Of a stretch of 64,000 bases of DNA, positions 52,701 to 59,969 are shown in pieces. The translations under genes were made by a program, and so were the position numbers. The number at the start of each line of letters is the position of its first letter. Positions within the stretch are counted from its first letter, which is position 1. The notes under the pieces were generated by a model. The model was given only the letters and a program-made list of their open reading frames with translations, was not told where the DNA came from and ran no database searches. The stretch is from JAGQVA01 sp041391725. GTDB lineage: Bacteria; Bacteroidota; Bacteroidia; J057. Location of the stretch: the NCBI GenBank assembly GCA_041391725.1, contig JAWKNL010000028.1, positions 1-64,000 on the forward strand. The letters are read 5' to 3'.

Positions 52701-52711
52701 TGGTGAAGTAA
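49706..52711 (+). CDS. Large T9SS-exported surface protein (first of tandem pair)
   Basis: A 1001-residue protein. The signal peptide ends about residue 40 (LTNTAFA). A repeated beta-strand region runs to about 800, opening with TGDWVDANNWNPVGVP and DVTILSGH, the usual opening of beta-helix surface proteins. Two copies of a unit NTVTYNRDG / TSYYNLVIA and NTFRYARVG / TTYYNLVFE are seen. Then come a fibronectin-type module (LDFQAVAQPQGIVLNWATA ... YYRLKQVDNNGQYDYS) and a C-terminal T9SS domain (LRAYPSPLTEVLNVEL). It should be an adhesin or structural surface protein. It shares its layout with the next gene, from which it is separated by a terminator. Confidence 0.8.
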   Translation: MQHPYRFSPNSLLISGLPRIGLSMILILLTTVSLTNTAFAVNKTTKGTGDWVDANNWNPVGVPTSADDVTILSGHIITMPSVGVSLTECNNLVIESGATMVLLKRDHTVNGITTLNGQLLDTENSGANIFIGKVTVGATGSWNTSGVTNVSNIRFRGGLENNGVSFIINKATFETNSQTLGGTSAVAFTGTVIVGSGIELTNANTAGLTFGPVSNLTGVDGTSKFINQGNLFYQHKNAPMLIGQVDFTPVGNTVTYNRDGIKQAVLGTSYYNLVIAPDPLLSNFDNEATGNISVLNNFTIQNGAEFLIKGFDLNVTGNSLIQGLFTDADLAGTTTLGNTELSSGGMIDGNSLSHGTFVINGTLSVPTGTGQIDEGVVTVTGTTTISSGASFLINSHFGAKTFGQTDIVSGGTFEFVVNNNSTIVAFTGAVNNNGTFTLQRGTYTFQGIVTNSATGTLNVNGDGSFTFQTHFVNNGTATINDGIFTFGNSTISGSSALLINGDMFVSAGAQAINSNTGGITLNGILDGTDGASVFRNEQSFTYNPTLRNVPMATGSLVASTVGNTFRYARVGTDQDVRGTTYYNLVFEIGTVRTLNDGNVTVNGDLTNSITQVGPGVITLAGTGPQTISGNGVFQDMTVNKPAEAVTVTADMAVLGTLNIISGLVVTDLNIIHLATTGTLNETPTAYVFGITEATRTLGGGSTSTFGNMGMSITSSAGNPLGATTVFRSTSTPALTGGINRGYLVVPTNNAALNASIVFNYIDADITGLVEANFVLLHNTGGGFVNIGGTLNAGANQMTFSGINTFGALTLGDPASFPVEWLDFQAVAQPQGIVLNWATAFELNNDYYSVERSFDGNIFASIGNVEGAGTTSDISTYTFTDEEGLRLNSNVLYYRLKQVDNNGQYDYSTIVEVRLETTSSLSLRAYPSPLTEVLNVELIQSDLPLGAALSLTDMAGRVLWSTNTDRETGSYRFSIPVSHLSAGIYTLVAQSGDTVKYIRLVK

Positions 52712-52757
52712 TTTCCTCAGAATTTAACATATCCACTCATACGTCAAAAAAAACAAC

Positions 52758-52791
52758 TCACCGGACAAACCTTGTCCGGTGATTGTTTTTT
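52758..52791. terminator. Strong terminator between the tandem surface-protein genes
   Basis: TCACCGGACAA-ACC-TTGTCCGGTGA, a perfect 11-base stem with a 3-base loop, then TTGTTTTTT. An A-run on the 5' side means it could work both ways. It separates transcription of the two paralogues. Confidence 0.8.
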
Positions 52792-52819
52792 GGCCAATTT
52801 AGTCCAAAGTGTGAATAAT

Positions 52820-52843
52820 TGTGAGCTGAAAACAATGCTCACA
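52820..52843. repeat. Inverted repeat TGTGAGC-N10-GCTCACA before the second surface gene
   Basis: Perfect 7-base arms 22 bases before the ATG at 52865. It could be an operator or a leader hairpin. The spacing does not fit a CRP site. No clear -7 promoter was seen nearby. Confidence 0.4.
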
Positions 52844-52864
52844 TGATAATTGAAACAAAGGACT

Positions 52865-55525
52865 ATGGATAAATTGTATGCTCGTATTTTCCTGCTTGCC
52901 TTTCTGATCGGCTTATCTCCTTTTCATATTTTTGCTACAACCATTGAATCCACCGCCACGGGTGACTGGTCAGATCCCGCCGTCTGGTCAACCAATTCTA
53001 TCCCCGATTCCACTCAGGACGTAATTATCAAAAGCGGTCACACCATTACCATGCCCGTGACGGGGCCTTCCAATACCTGCCAGAATCTCACCATCGAGCC
53101 GGGAGGTGGAATGACCGTCTTAAACAAGAATTTTACCGTTTTTGGGACAACTTCCATTGCCGGTAACTTCACCGATACCGATAACGCAGGCAACAATGTA
53201 TTTAAAGGAAAAGTGACCATTCAGCCTACGGGAGTATGGAACACTTATGCCATCACCAGTGCCCCCCGGATCGTCTTTGCAGGCGGAATTGAAAATAATG
53301 GCCAGGCATTTTTTCAGCGGTGTAAATTTGGGGAGAATGATCAGACGATATCCGGAACTGCCCGTTTCATTTTTGACAATAATGTGTATATCGCGCCGGG
53401 CATCACCGTTTATAATGAAGGAAACCTCTTTTTCCGGAACGGAGATATTTATGGCGATGACAATACCGCTACTTTTGTAAACAAAGGCGTATTTGAAACC
53501 CGCTCTTCGAATGCGCCCATTCAGACTGCTGTTGCTGATTTTTCACCAGCGGGAAATACGGTGATTTACAGCCGATCGGGTACGATGAAGGTAAGGGCTA
53601 CCACCTATTACAATCTGGTCATCGCTACGGATTCGATTCGCTCCAATCCCAAACGAACCCTTACCTCCGGTACGACCCGTGTGCTCAACCGCCTCACCAT
53701 CGAAGCAGATGCTACGTTTCAGCCAGAGAATGAGAACCTCACGGTTGACAGCCTGATTCAGATTTTTGGTACTTTTTATGATGTAAGTATCGCAGGCAAC
53801 AATACCTTTCACCACGTAGATCTTTCCGGAGGCATGATCGACGGTACCGGTTCGGAGTATGCCGTCATAAATATTTCGGGCGATCTGGTGCTGAACGACG
53901 CGGATGGAATAATAAACGAGGCAAAAATTAACGCCACCGGAAAAACAATTATCCCTTCCGGGCGCAAGCTTTATATCCAATCTCCCGTAGGTGATAAAGT
54001 CTTTGGTGCATTGGAAATTGCCGAAGAAGGGCAGTTTATCGATGCATCCACTTCAGGACTCATTTCATTTACAGGCCCGGTGGACATTGCCGGCGCACTC
54101 GCGCTCGACAAAGGTTTTCACAAATTTGACGGCCCGGTTACTGTAATCGGCGACTCGGGGGTGTTTTATACCCTTTCCTCCAAAGGCACTTTTCGCTTCA
54201 ATAAAGGTCTTTTCAACCACGGCAGGTTTATCATGAACTCCGATAGCATGTGGATAAAAAAGGAAATCGGCGGGACTGCCAGGCTGGACTTTAATCATAC
54301 ATTTTATATTCCCAATAACGATACGCTGGTCAATTCCAATACCGGCGGCCTTTATCTCACCGGTCTGCTGAATGGTTCGGGTACAGCCTCTGTTTTCATC
54401 AACAGGGGATTGCTGGTTTATCTGCCTTCCAATCCCAACCCACCCATGAAAATGGGCATTATGGATCTTTGCACCTATCCCGGCAATACGCTGCTATTTG
54501 GTTCATCTAAAAAAGACCAACTGATACCCGGCGGTTGTTATTACAATATCGGATTTGAAAAAGGCGGGCGAAAATTGCTTTCAGACGGGGATATCATGGT
54601 GTATGGCAATATATACAATTCGGTAGAGCTTCGGCCCGGAGATGATATCCTTACCGCCGGATCGGTGTATCTGGTAGGGGATAGTCTCCAGGAAATACTG
54701 GGCTGGGGCGATCCGATATTCCCGACAGTTGTAGTTGACAAACCAACGGGAAGCGTAATTCTTCATCATCATATCACGGTTCAGGACGGACTGTTTATGA
54801 CATCCGGAACCATGAATACTGATACCGCCTATATTCTTCTTTCCGAATCAGGCGTCATTCAGGAGAGCGAAACTTCCTATATCAAAGGAAAGGTTGCTTC
54901 TCTGCGAACAATCGGCAACGGCGCCACCCGTGAATTTGGGGGTATGGGGCTGAAGATCAAGGTTTCTGCAGGCAGCTCTATGGGCGAAACCCTGGTGATC
55001 CGCACCACAGGCTCTGCTTATGAGCCTGGGCAGGTAGAGCGTTATTTTGAGATTTTCCCCACCAACAATTCCAATTTGGGAGCAGAAGTGGAATTCTCTT
55101 ATATGGAACACGAAATTTCGGGAGCGGTGGAAGAAGATCTGGCTATGGAAACAAAGGTGGGACAGAACTATTTCGAAGTTCTCGGAGGCCGTGTACTGAC
55201 CAAAAGCAATATTGTGCGCAAAACCAGAATTGATTCTTTCGGGATCATTGCCCTGCGCGCTTCGAGCCTTCCGGTCAATGCTTTTCCTTCTCCCTTTGTA
55301 GATGGCAACCTCACGGTTGAATATGTAGTACCAGAAACGCAGGTCGTAGATATCCGGATCATGGATACCGCAGGGCGCACGTTCGTCAATCAGCGGGTAT
55401 TGGCGGAAGCGGGTAAAAACAGGTTTTTAGTGGAGGATATGAACCTGGCGGCAGGAATGTATTTTGTGAAAATAGAAGGCACCAATATGAAAGGGTACGC
55501 CAAAATCGTCAAACGCACCTTGTAA
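52865..55525 (+). CDS. Large T9SS-exported surface protein (second of tandem pair)
   Basis: An 886-residue paralogue of the preceding protein, starting MDKLYARIFLLAFLIGLSP. It opens in the same way (TGDWSDPAVWSTNSIP, DVIIKSGHTITMP) and keeps the NTVIYSRSG...TTYYNLVIA unit and LSGGMIDG, but lacks the fibronectin-type module. It ends in a T9SS domain (VNAFPSPFVDGNLTVEY ... GMYFVKIEGTN). The 52850 TTG frame start is less likely because the ATG at 52865 begins the signal peptide. It ends 3 bases before the convergent trhO. Confidence 0.8.
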   Translation: MDKLYARIFLLAFLIGLSPFHIFATTIESTATGDWSDPAVWSTNSIPDSTQDVIIKSGHTITMPVTGPSNTCQNLTIEPGGGMTVLNKNFTVFGTTSIAGNFTDTDNAGNNVFKGKVTIQPTGVWNTYAITSAPRIVFAGGIENNGQAFFQRCKFGENDQTISGTARFIFDNNVYIAPGITVYNEGNLFFRNGDIYGDDNTATFVNKGVFETRSSNAPIQTAVADFSPAGNTVIYSRSGTMKVRATTYYNLVIATDSIRSNPKRTLTSGTTRVLNRLTIEADATFQPENENLTVDSLIQIFGTFYDVSIAGNNTFHHVDLSGGMIDGTGSEYAVINISGDLVLNDADGIINEAKINATGKTIIPSGRKLYIQSPVGDKVFGALEIAEEGQFIDASTSGLISFTGPVDIAGALALDKGFHKFDGPVTVIGDSGVFYTLSSKGTFRFNKGLFNHGRFIMNSDSMWIKKEIGGTARLDFNHTFYIPNNDTLVNSNTGGLYLTGLLNGSGTASVFINRGLLVYLPSNPNPPMKMGIMDLCTYPGNTLLFGSSKKDQLIPGGCYYNIGFEKGGRKLLSDGDIMVYGNIYNSVELRPGDDILTAGSVYLVGDSLQEILGWGDPIFPTVVVDKPTGSVILHHHITVQDGLFMTSGTMNTDTAYILLSESGVIQESETSYIKGKVASLRTIGNGATREFGGMGLKIKVSAGSSMGETLVIRTTGSAYEPGQVERYFEIFPTNNSNLGAEVEFSYMEHEISGAVEEDLAMETKVGQNYFEVLGGRVLTKSNIVRKTRIDSFGIIALRASSLPVNAFPSPFVDGNLTVEYVVPETQVVDIRIMDTAGRTFVNQRVLAEAGKNRFLVEDMNLAAGMYFVKIEGTNMKGYAKIVKRTL

Positions 55526-55528
55526 GCC

Positions 55529-56548
55529 TTAGTGGCTGATCCGCATTCTGCCTTTGGAGAAAATGCGTATTCCGCTGTCAGCGCCTTTTCTGCGTTCAAG
55601 CTGCTCTTCTGCTGAAAGATGGGTAAAATCCCGGCAATCTTCAGAACAGCAGCCTTCGTATGTTGCGGCGCATGAAGGGCATTGGATAAACAGAAGGTTG
55701 CAGGTTACGTTTTTGCAATTGGTATGGGTGTCGCAGGGCGCGCCACACTGGTGGCAGTGTGCAATGACGTCATCAGAAATACGTTCACCCAGTCTTTCAT
55801 CAAAAACAAAGTTTTTGCCAATAAACTTGTTTTCCAATCCGGCTGCTTCGATATCATGTGCGTATTTGATAATTCCGCCTTCGAGCTGAAAGACCTTTTC
55901 AAATCCTCTGTGGCGAAACCATGCGCTCGCTTTTTCGCAGCGGATACCACCGGTGCAGTACATGACGATATTTTTATCTTTATGCTCCTGAAGGATTTCT
56001 TCGACGACGGGGAGAGAGTCTCTGAAAGTATCTACATCGGGGGTAATGGCATTTTTGAAATGGCCGACTTCACTTTCGTAGTGGTTGCGCATATCAATGA
56101 CCACAGTATCTTCACGCGAAGTAATGTCGTTAAATTCGGTAGCGCTGAGGTGAATCCCTTTGTTGGTCACATCAAAGGTCTCGTCATTTAGTCCGTCGGC
56201 GAGAATTTTGGGGCGAACCTTGATTTTTAGTTTGAAAAAGGATTTCCCATCGTCTTCGACCGCAATATTCAGCCTTACACCTTTGAGGAAACTGACCGAT
56301 TCGAGCGATTCTCTGAAAGCGTCGAAGTTGGCCGAAGGAACAGAAATCTGGGCATTGACACCTTCGGTCGCGACATAAACCCGGCCCATTACGCCCAGGT
56401 TTTCCCACGCCTGATAGATTTCATTGCGGAAAGAAACCGGGTCGGTAATCTTTGCATATTGGTAGAAAGAAAGGGTAGTGCGGGGGCTGGCGTCGTGTTG
56501 TAATGCCAGTTTGAGTTCTTTACCGTTGATTTTATTTGCCAGTGCCAT
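55529..56548 (-). CDS. trhO: tRNA U34 hydroxylase TrhO (rhodanese family)
   Basis: A 339-residue UPF0176/YceA protein: N-terminal acylphosphatase-like part (FYQYAKITDP, GRVYVATEGVNAQ), rhodanese domain with the active-site loop YCTGGIRCEKAS and a C-terminal Cys-rich region (HCHQCGAPCDTHTNC, CPSCAATYEGCCS) that probably binds zinc. It makes 5-hydroxyuridine at tRNA position 34. Confidence 0.9.
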   Translation of the reverse strand: MALANKINGKELKLALQHDASPRTTLSFYQYAKITDPVSFRNEIYQAWENLGVMGRVYVATEGVNAQISVPSANFDAFRESLESVSFLKGVRLNIAVEDDGKSFFKLKIKVRPKILADGLNDETFDVTNKGIHLSATEFNDITSREDTVVIDMRNHYESEVGHFKNAITPDVDTFRDSLPVVEEILQEHKDKNIVMYCTGGIRCEKASAWFRHRGFEKVFQLEGGIIKYAHDIEAAGLENKFIGKNFVFDERLGERISDDVIAHCHQCGAPCDTHTNCKNVTCNLLFIQCPSCAATYEGCCSEDCRDFTHLSAEEQLERRKGADSGIRIFSKGRMRISH

Positions 56549-56575
56549 AGTACGAAAATAAGAAAAATCTCACCG

Positions 56576-56583
56576 TATATTTG
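56576..56583 (+). promoter_or_regulatory. Candidate -7 element for the M23 gene
   Basis: TATATTTG, a perfect TAnnTTTG, in the 100-base divergent space between trhO and the M23 peptidase gene. A second near-match, TATATTTA, lies at 56637-56644, 5 bases before the ATG. Confidence 0.4.
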
Positions 56584-56648
56584 TCTTTCTGCTACAATAT
56601 TGCAATACTTGCTTTCGAAAAAATTGTAGCCGCCATTATATTTAATAA

Positions 56649-57932
56649 ATGAAAAATCGATTATCCACGTCTGTCATTATTGGCTCCGCGGTCGTTTTCT
56701 TTATTTTAGGATACTTTTTCATCCAAAAACTTCCCACCGAATCAGTCGCATCTTTTTCTTCTGCCGCACGCAAAGTTACGGAGATTCAGCCAATTTCTCC
56801 AAAGTTGTTGTACGGTATTCCTATTGATTCGATGGTTGTGGTCAATCAGGTCATTCAGGCGAATGAAAATCTGTCTGAGATTCTGGCCCGATACAACGTA
56901 CCCGCAACTACGGTTTTTAAAATAGCCAGCCTTCCCCGCGAAATCTTTGATGTGCGCCGCCTGCTGGTCAACAAGTCTTATACCATCATCCATCAGGATG
57001 ATTCGCTTCAGACTGCCAGCAGCTTTATCTATTATCCCAATGCCATCGACTATGTCGTAATTCATCTCAACGATTCAGTGAAGGTCGAGACTGGTCAGCA
57101 TGTGGTTGATACGGTCGAACATGTGCTTTCGGGTACAATATCCTCTTCGCTTTATCAGGCGGTAATCGATGAAGGCGGCAGCCCCGGGCTGGTGAGTGAA
57201 CTGGCAGATGTATATGCCTGGGCTATTGACTTTTTTGGTTTACAGCAGGGCGATTGTTTTAAGATGATCTATACGACACTGGAAGTAAATGGAGAAGAAG
57301 CCGGGTTTGGCAAAATCGAATCCGCCTCCTTTCACCATGCCAGCCGCGAATACCTCGCCTATGGATATGATCAGGGCGATGGGTTTGAATATTTTGATGA
57401 AGAAGGCAACAGCCTCAGAAAGACCTTTCTGAAAGCGCCTTTGAAATACAGCCGTATCAGTTCACATTTTTCGTATAACCGGTTTCACCCTGTGCTCAAA
57501 ATCCGCCGTCCGCATCTGGGCGTGGATTATGCGGCTCCGGTAGGTACGCCGGTCGTCGCCGTCGGCGACGGGGTGGTAATCAGCGCCGGCTATAATGGCG
57601 GTGCCGGTAAAATGGTGAAAGTCAGACATAACAGCAATTATACCACCGCCTACCTCCACCTTTCCCGCTTTGGGGACGGCGTGCGAGAAGGCTCCTCTGT
57701 GCGTCAGGGTGAAGTGATCGGTTATGTGGGAAGTACCGGCATCTCCACCGGCCCGCATCTCGACTTCCGGTTTTATAAAAACGGAGTGCCTGTTGACCCG
57801 CTCCAGGTTGATCCGCCTTCGGCTAATCCGATTTGTGAATCATTGCGGGAGGATTTTCTCCTGTCGGTGGCTTTTCAACAGGAAAAACTCGACAAAATCA
57901 GCGAAAATACCCGCTATTATGCCATGGAATAA
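56649..57932 (+). CDS. M23 peptidase, LytM/NlpD-like, membrane-anchored
   Basis: A 427-residue protein with a transmembrane helix (residues 7-25), an OapA/LysM-like middle (ANENLSEILARYNV) and an M23 domain. The zinc motif HLGVDYA and YLHLSRF are present, but the HxH ligand appears as GPHLDFRFY, with Asp at the second position. I recall GPHLD forms in other Bacteroidota members, so this may be a family variant rather than inactivation. Peptidoglycan endopeptidase or its activator. Confidence 0.85.
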   Translation: MKNRLSTSVIIGSAVVFFILGYFFIQKLPTESVASFSSAARKVTEIQPISPKLLYGIPIDSMVVVNQVIQANENLSEILARYNVPATTVFKIASLPREIFDVRRLLVNKSYTIIHQDDSLQTASSFIYYPNAIDYVVIHLNDSVKVETGQHVVDTVEHVLSGTISSSLYQAVIDEGGSPGLVSELADVYAWAIDFFGLQQGDCFKMIYTTLEVNGEEAGFGKIESASFHHASREYLAYGYDQGDGFEYFDEEGNSLRKTFLKAPLKYSRISSHFSYNRFHPVLKIRRPHLGVDYAAPVGTPVVAVGDGVVISAGYNGGAGKMVKVRHNSNYTTAYLHLSRFGDGVREGSSVRQGEVIGYVGSTGISTGPHLDFRFYKNGVPVDPLQVDPPSANPICESLREDFLLSVAFQQEKLDKISENTRYYAME

Positions 57933-58055
57933 GTCAAAGAATATGACTTATCCCGTAGAAAATTGGAAAAATGAACAACTTTCTTAAAATTGCATCTGAA
58001 TTGAATTGTATCCCTTTTGAATAAAAATTATCGTTTTACATCTACCTTAAAAACG

Positions 58056-58083
58056 CGGGCCTTTTTGAGGCCCGTTTTTTTTT
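58056..58083 (+). terminator. Rho-independent terminator after the M23 gene
   Basis: CGGGCC-TTTTTGA-GGCCCG then nine T: a 6-base GC stem at 58056-58074. It lies about 120 bases after the M23 stop and 37 bases before the next gene. Confidence 0.75.
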
Positions 58084-58119
58084 GCTTATTTGTAACCTTG
58101 CATTTCAATTACCCCGCAC

Positions 58120-58368
58120 ATGTTCAGATTCTTTAAAAGAAATTCCAACGGAGAAAGCAAAAAACCCGGACTTCAGTTTGTGGACATCAATGGCGTGCCC
58201 CTGACAGAAGGCGATAGGGTCGAATCACTTCGCTACAACCTCGGGCAATGTGTGATTGTCAGAGAAGAATCCGGCTATGTTTATGAATCACTTGAAACCG
58301 GAGAAAGAGTCAGCTATCTCAGAATGATTGATGCCGCCACTACCTTCCAAAAGGTTAAGAAGATTTAG
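58120..58368 (+). CDS. Small protein of unknown function
   Basis: An 82-residue protein with a basic start (MFRFFKRNSNGESKK) and a compact beta-rich body (GDRVESLRYNLGQCVIV ... ETGERVSYLRMIDA) that looks like a small SH3-like or KOW-type fold; not recognised. It lies 5 bases before the ACMSD gene, so the two are probably co-transcribed. Confidence 0.6.
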   Translation: MFRFFKRNSNGESKKPGLQFVDINGVPLTEGDRVESLRYNLGQCVIVREESGYVYESLETGERVSYLRMIDAATTFQKVKKI

Positions 58369-58373
58369 CGCCT

Positions 58374-59384
58374 ATGCTGAAAATAGATGCACACTCACAT
58401 ATTCTGCCAGAAACCCTGCCCCGCTTTTCTGAAAAATTCGGCTACGGGGATTTTATCCATCTCGATCACCATAAGCCCGGCTTCGCCAATATGATGAAGG
58501 GCAGTGTCTTTTTCCGCGAAATATCTGCCAATTGCTGGGATCCCGTTATCCGCCTCGAAGAATATGCGGCTCACCATACGCAGGTTCAGGTGGTGTGTAC
58601 CGTTCCCATTATGTTTAGTTATTGGGCCAAACCGGATGACACCCTGGAACTTTCCCGATTTCTCAACGATCATATTGCAGCCGTAGTCGATGAATATCCG
58701 CGACAGTTTGTCGGACTGGGCACGGTCCCCATGCAGGATGCAACACTGGCAGTGAAGGAACTTATCCGTCTGAAAGAAGAACTGAAGATACCGGGAATCC
58801 AGATCGGATCCAATATCAACGATATCAACCTGAGCGAACCTCAGTTTTATCCCATCTGGGAGGCCTGTGAGGCCCTGGGGCTGGCGGTCATGGTGCACCC
58901 GTGGAATATGATGGGAAAAAACCAGATGGAGCGCTACTGGCTTCCCTGGCTTGTCGGTATGCCCGCCGAAACTTCCCGGGCAATCTGCTGCATGATTTTT
59001 GGCGGGGTTTTCGAAAAATATCCCGGACTCAGGGTGATGTTTTCACATGCGAGCGGATCTTTTCTTTCGACTTTTGGCAGAGTAGAGCATGGGTTCAACT
59101 GCCGCCCTGATCTGGTGGCCATAGACAACCCGGTTCCTCCCCGCGAATACCTCGGGCGTTTTTGGGTGGACAGCATCACACACGATACGGCTATGCTGCG
59201 GTATGTAATGAACATGGTCGGTTCCAACCGCGTAATGATCGGTTCTGATTACCCTTTTCCCCTGGGAGATCTTACCATAGGAGCACTGGTGGATGAAATG
59301 GGACTAGCGCCGATGGATCGGGAAAACATCTACTACAAATCGGCTCTGGAGTGGCTTGGACTGGATAAGACCCGCTTTGAATAG
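58374..59384 (+). CDS. 2-amino-3-carboxymuconate-6-semialdehyde decarboxylase (ACMSD)
   Basis: A 336-residue amidohydrolase-superfamily enzyme very close to ACMSD: HSHILPE (metal His pair), NCWDPVIRL, VPIMFSYWAKPDDTL, MVHPWNMMG, WLPWLVGMPAET, FSHASGSF and GSDYPFPLGD (metal Asp). ACMSD diverts the kynurenine pathway of tryptophan from NAD synthesis toward acetyl-CoA. No other kynurenine gene is nearby. It ends 3 bases before a convergent small gene. Confidence 0.9.
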   Translation: MLKIDAHSHILPETLPRFSEKFGYGDFIHLDHHKPGFANMMKGSVFFREISANCWDPVIRLEEYAAHHTQVQVVCTVPIMFSYWAKPDDTLELSRFLNDHIAAVVDEYPRQFVGLGTVPMQDATLAVKELIRLKEELKIPGIQIGSNINDINLSEPQFYPIWEACEALGLAVMVHPWNMMGKNQMERYWLPWLVGMPAETSRAICCMIFGGVFEKYPGLRVMFSHASGSFLSTFGRVEHGFNCRPDLVAIDNPVPPREYLGRFWVDSITHDTAMLRYVMNMVGSNRVMIGSDYPFPLGDLTIGALVDEMGLAPMDRENIYYKSALEWLGLDKTRFE

Positions 59385-59387
59385 TCC

Positions 59388-59792
59388 TCAGGCAATCGGA
59401 TTGAGCGTAACGGAAAATATGGTGTAATCGTTGACATCTCTTCCGTGGCTAAACTTGTCGAGCACCTCATACATATCCCGCGCCCTGAAATAGGAAGTGT
59501 GAAGTTCGCCCTGGCCTTTTTTGGTCCATTGCACGGTATAAGAATGCTCCTGTCTGAAGTTTTTGGTGATATATTCGACCATCAGCCGCAGTGCCTCTGT
59601 CCGGGTAGTAGCTTCTACTGAGTGGTAAAGAAAAGACTGGTCGTGTTTGGGATTGATCGTGATCAGATCCAGCTGCAGGAGTTCTCCTTTCTGGGTATAG
59701 TTAAATACGAGGTTGGCCTGCGAAATATCCAGCTTTTTGGCGATTTCTGTCTGTAAGCGGGCAATTTCGATATGGTTTTCAGCAGCACTCAT
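59388..59792 (-). CDS. Conserved-looking protein of unknown function
   Basis: A 134-residue protein without signal or membrane helix, mixed alpha/beta, opening MSAAENHIEIARLQTEIAKKL. Not recognised. A divergent CHAT-protein promoter lies 89 bases upstream of its start. Confidence 0.55.
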   Translation of the reverse strand: MSAAENHIEIARLQTEIAKKLDISQANLVFNYTQKGELLQLDLITINPKHDQSFLYHSVEATTRTEALRLMVEYITKNFRQEHSYTVQWTKKGQGELHTSYFRARDMYEVLDKFSHGRDVNDYTIFSVTLNPIA

Positions 59793-59880
59793 GTGGCAAA
59801 TGTCAGTTTATTTCCCCCGAAATTACGGTTTCCGCGACGGAAGACAAATAAAAACGAATACCTGAGGGGAAAAATATTCG

Positions 59881-59912
59881 TTTGTCCGGATTATGGGAAT
59901 TTATTACATTTG
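59881..59912 (+). promoter_or_regulatory. Promoter TTTG-N20-TACATTTG for the CHAT gene
   Basis: TTTG at 59881-59884, 20 bases, TACATTTG at 59905-59912: exact match to the Bacteroidota consensus. It lies inside the long frame starting at 59772 and so supports 59970 as the translation start. Confidence 0.7.
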
Positions 59913-59969
59913 GGAATACAACGCCTGCACACAACCCTTTTGTCCGAAAGATTTACCCATACTCCCTGT

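Noticed and set aside
52820..52843. CRP-type site reading of the TGTGAGC inverted repeat
   Set aside because: The half-sites are 14 bases apart rather than 6, so it does not match a CRP operator.
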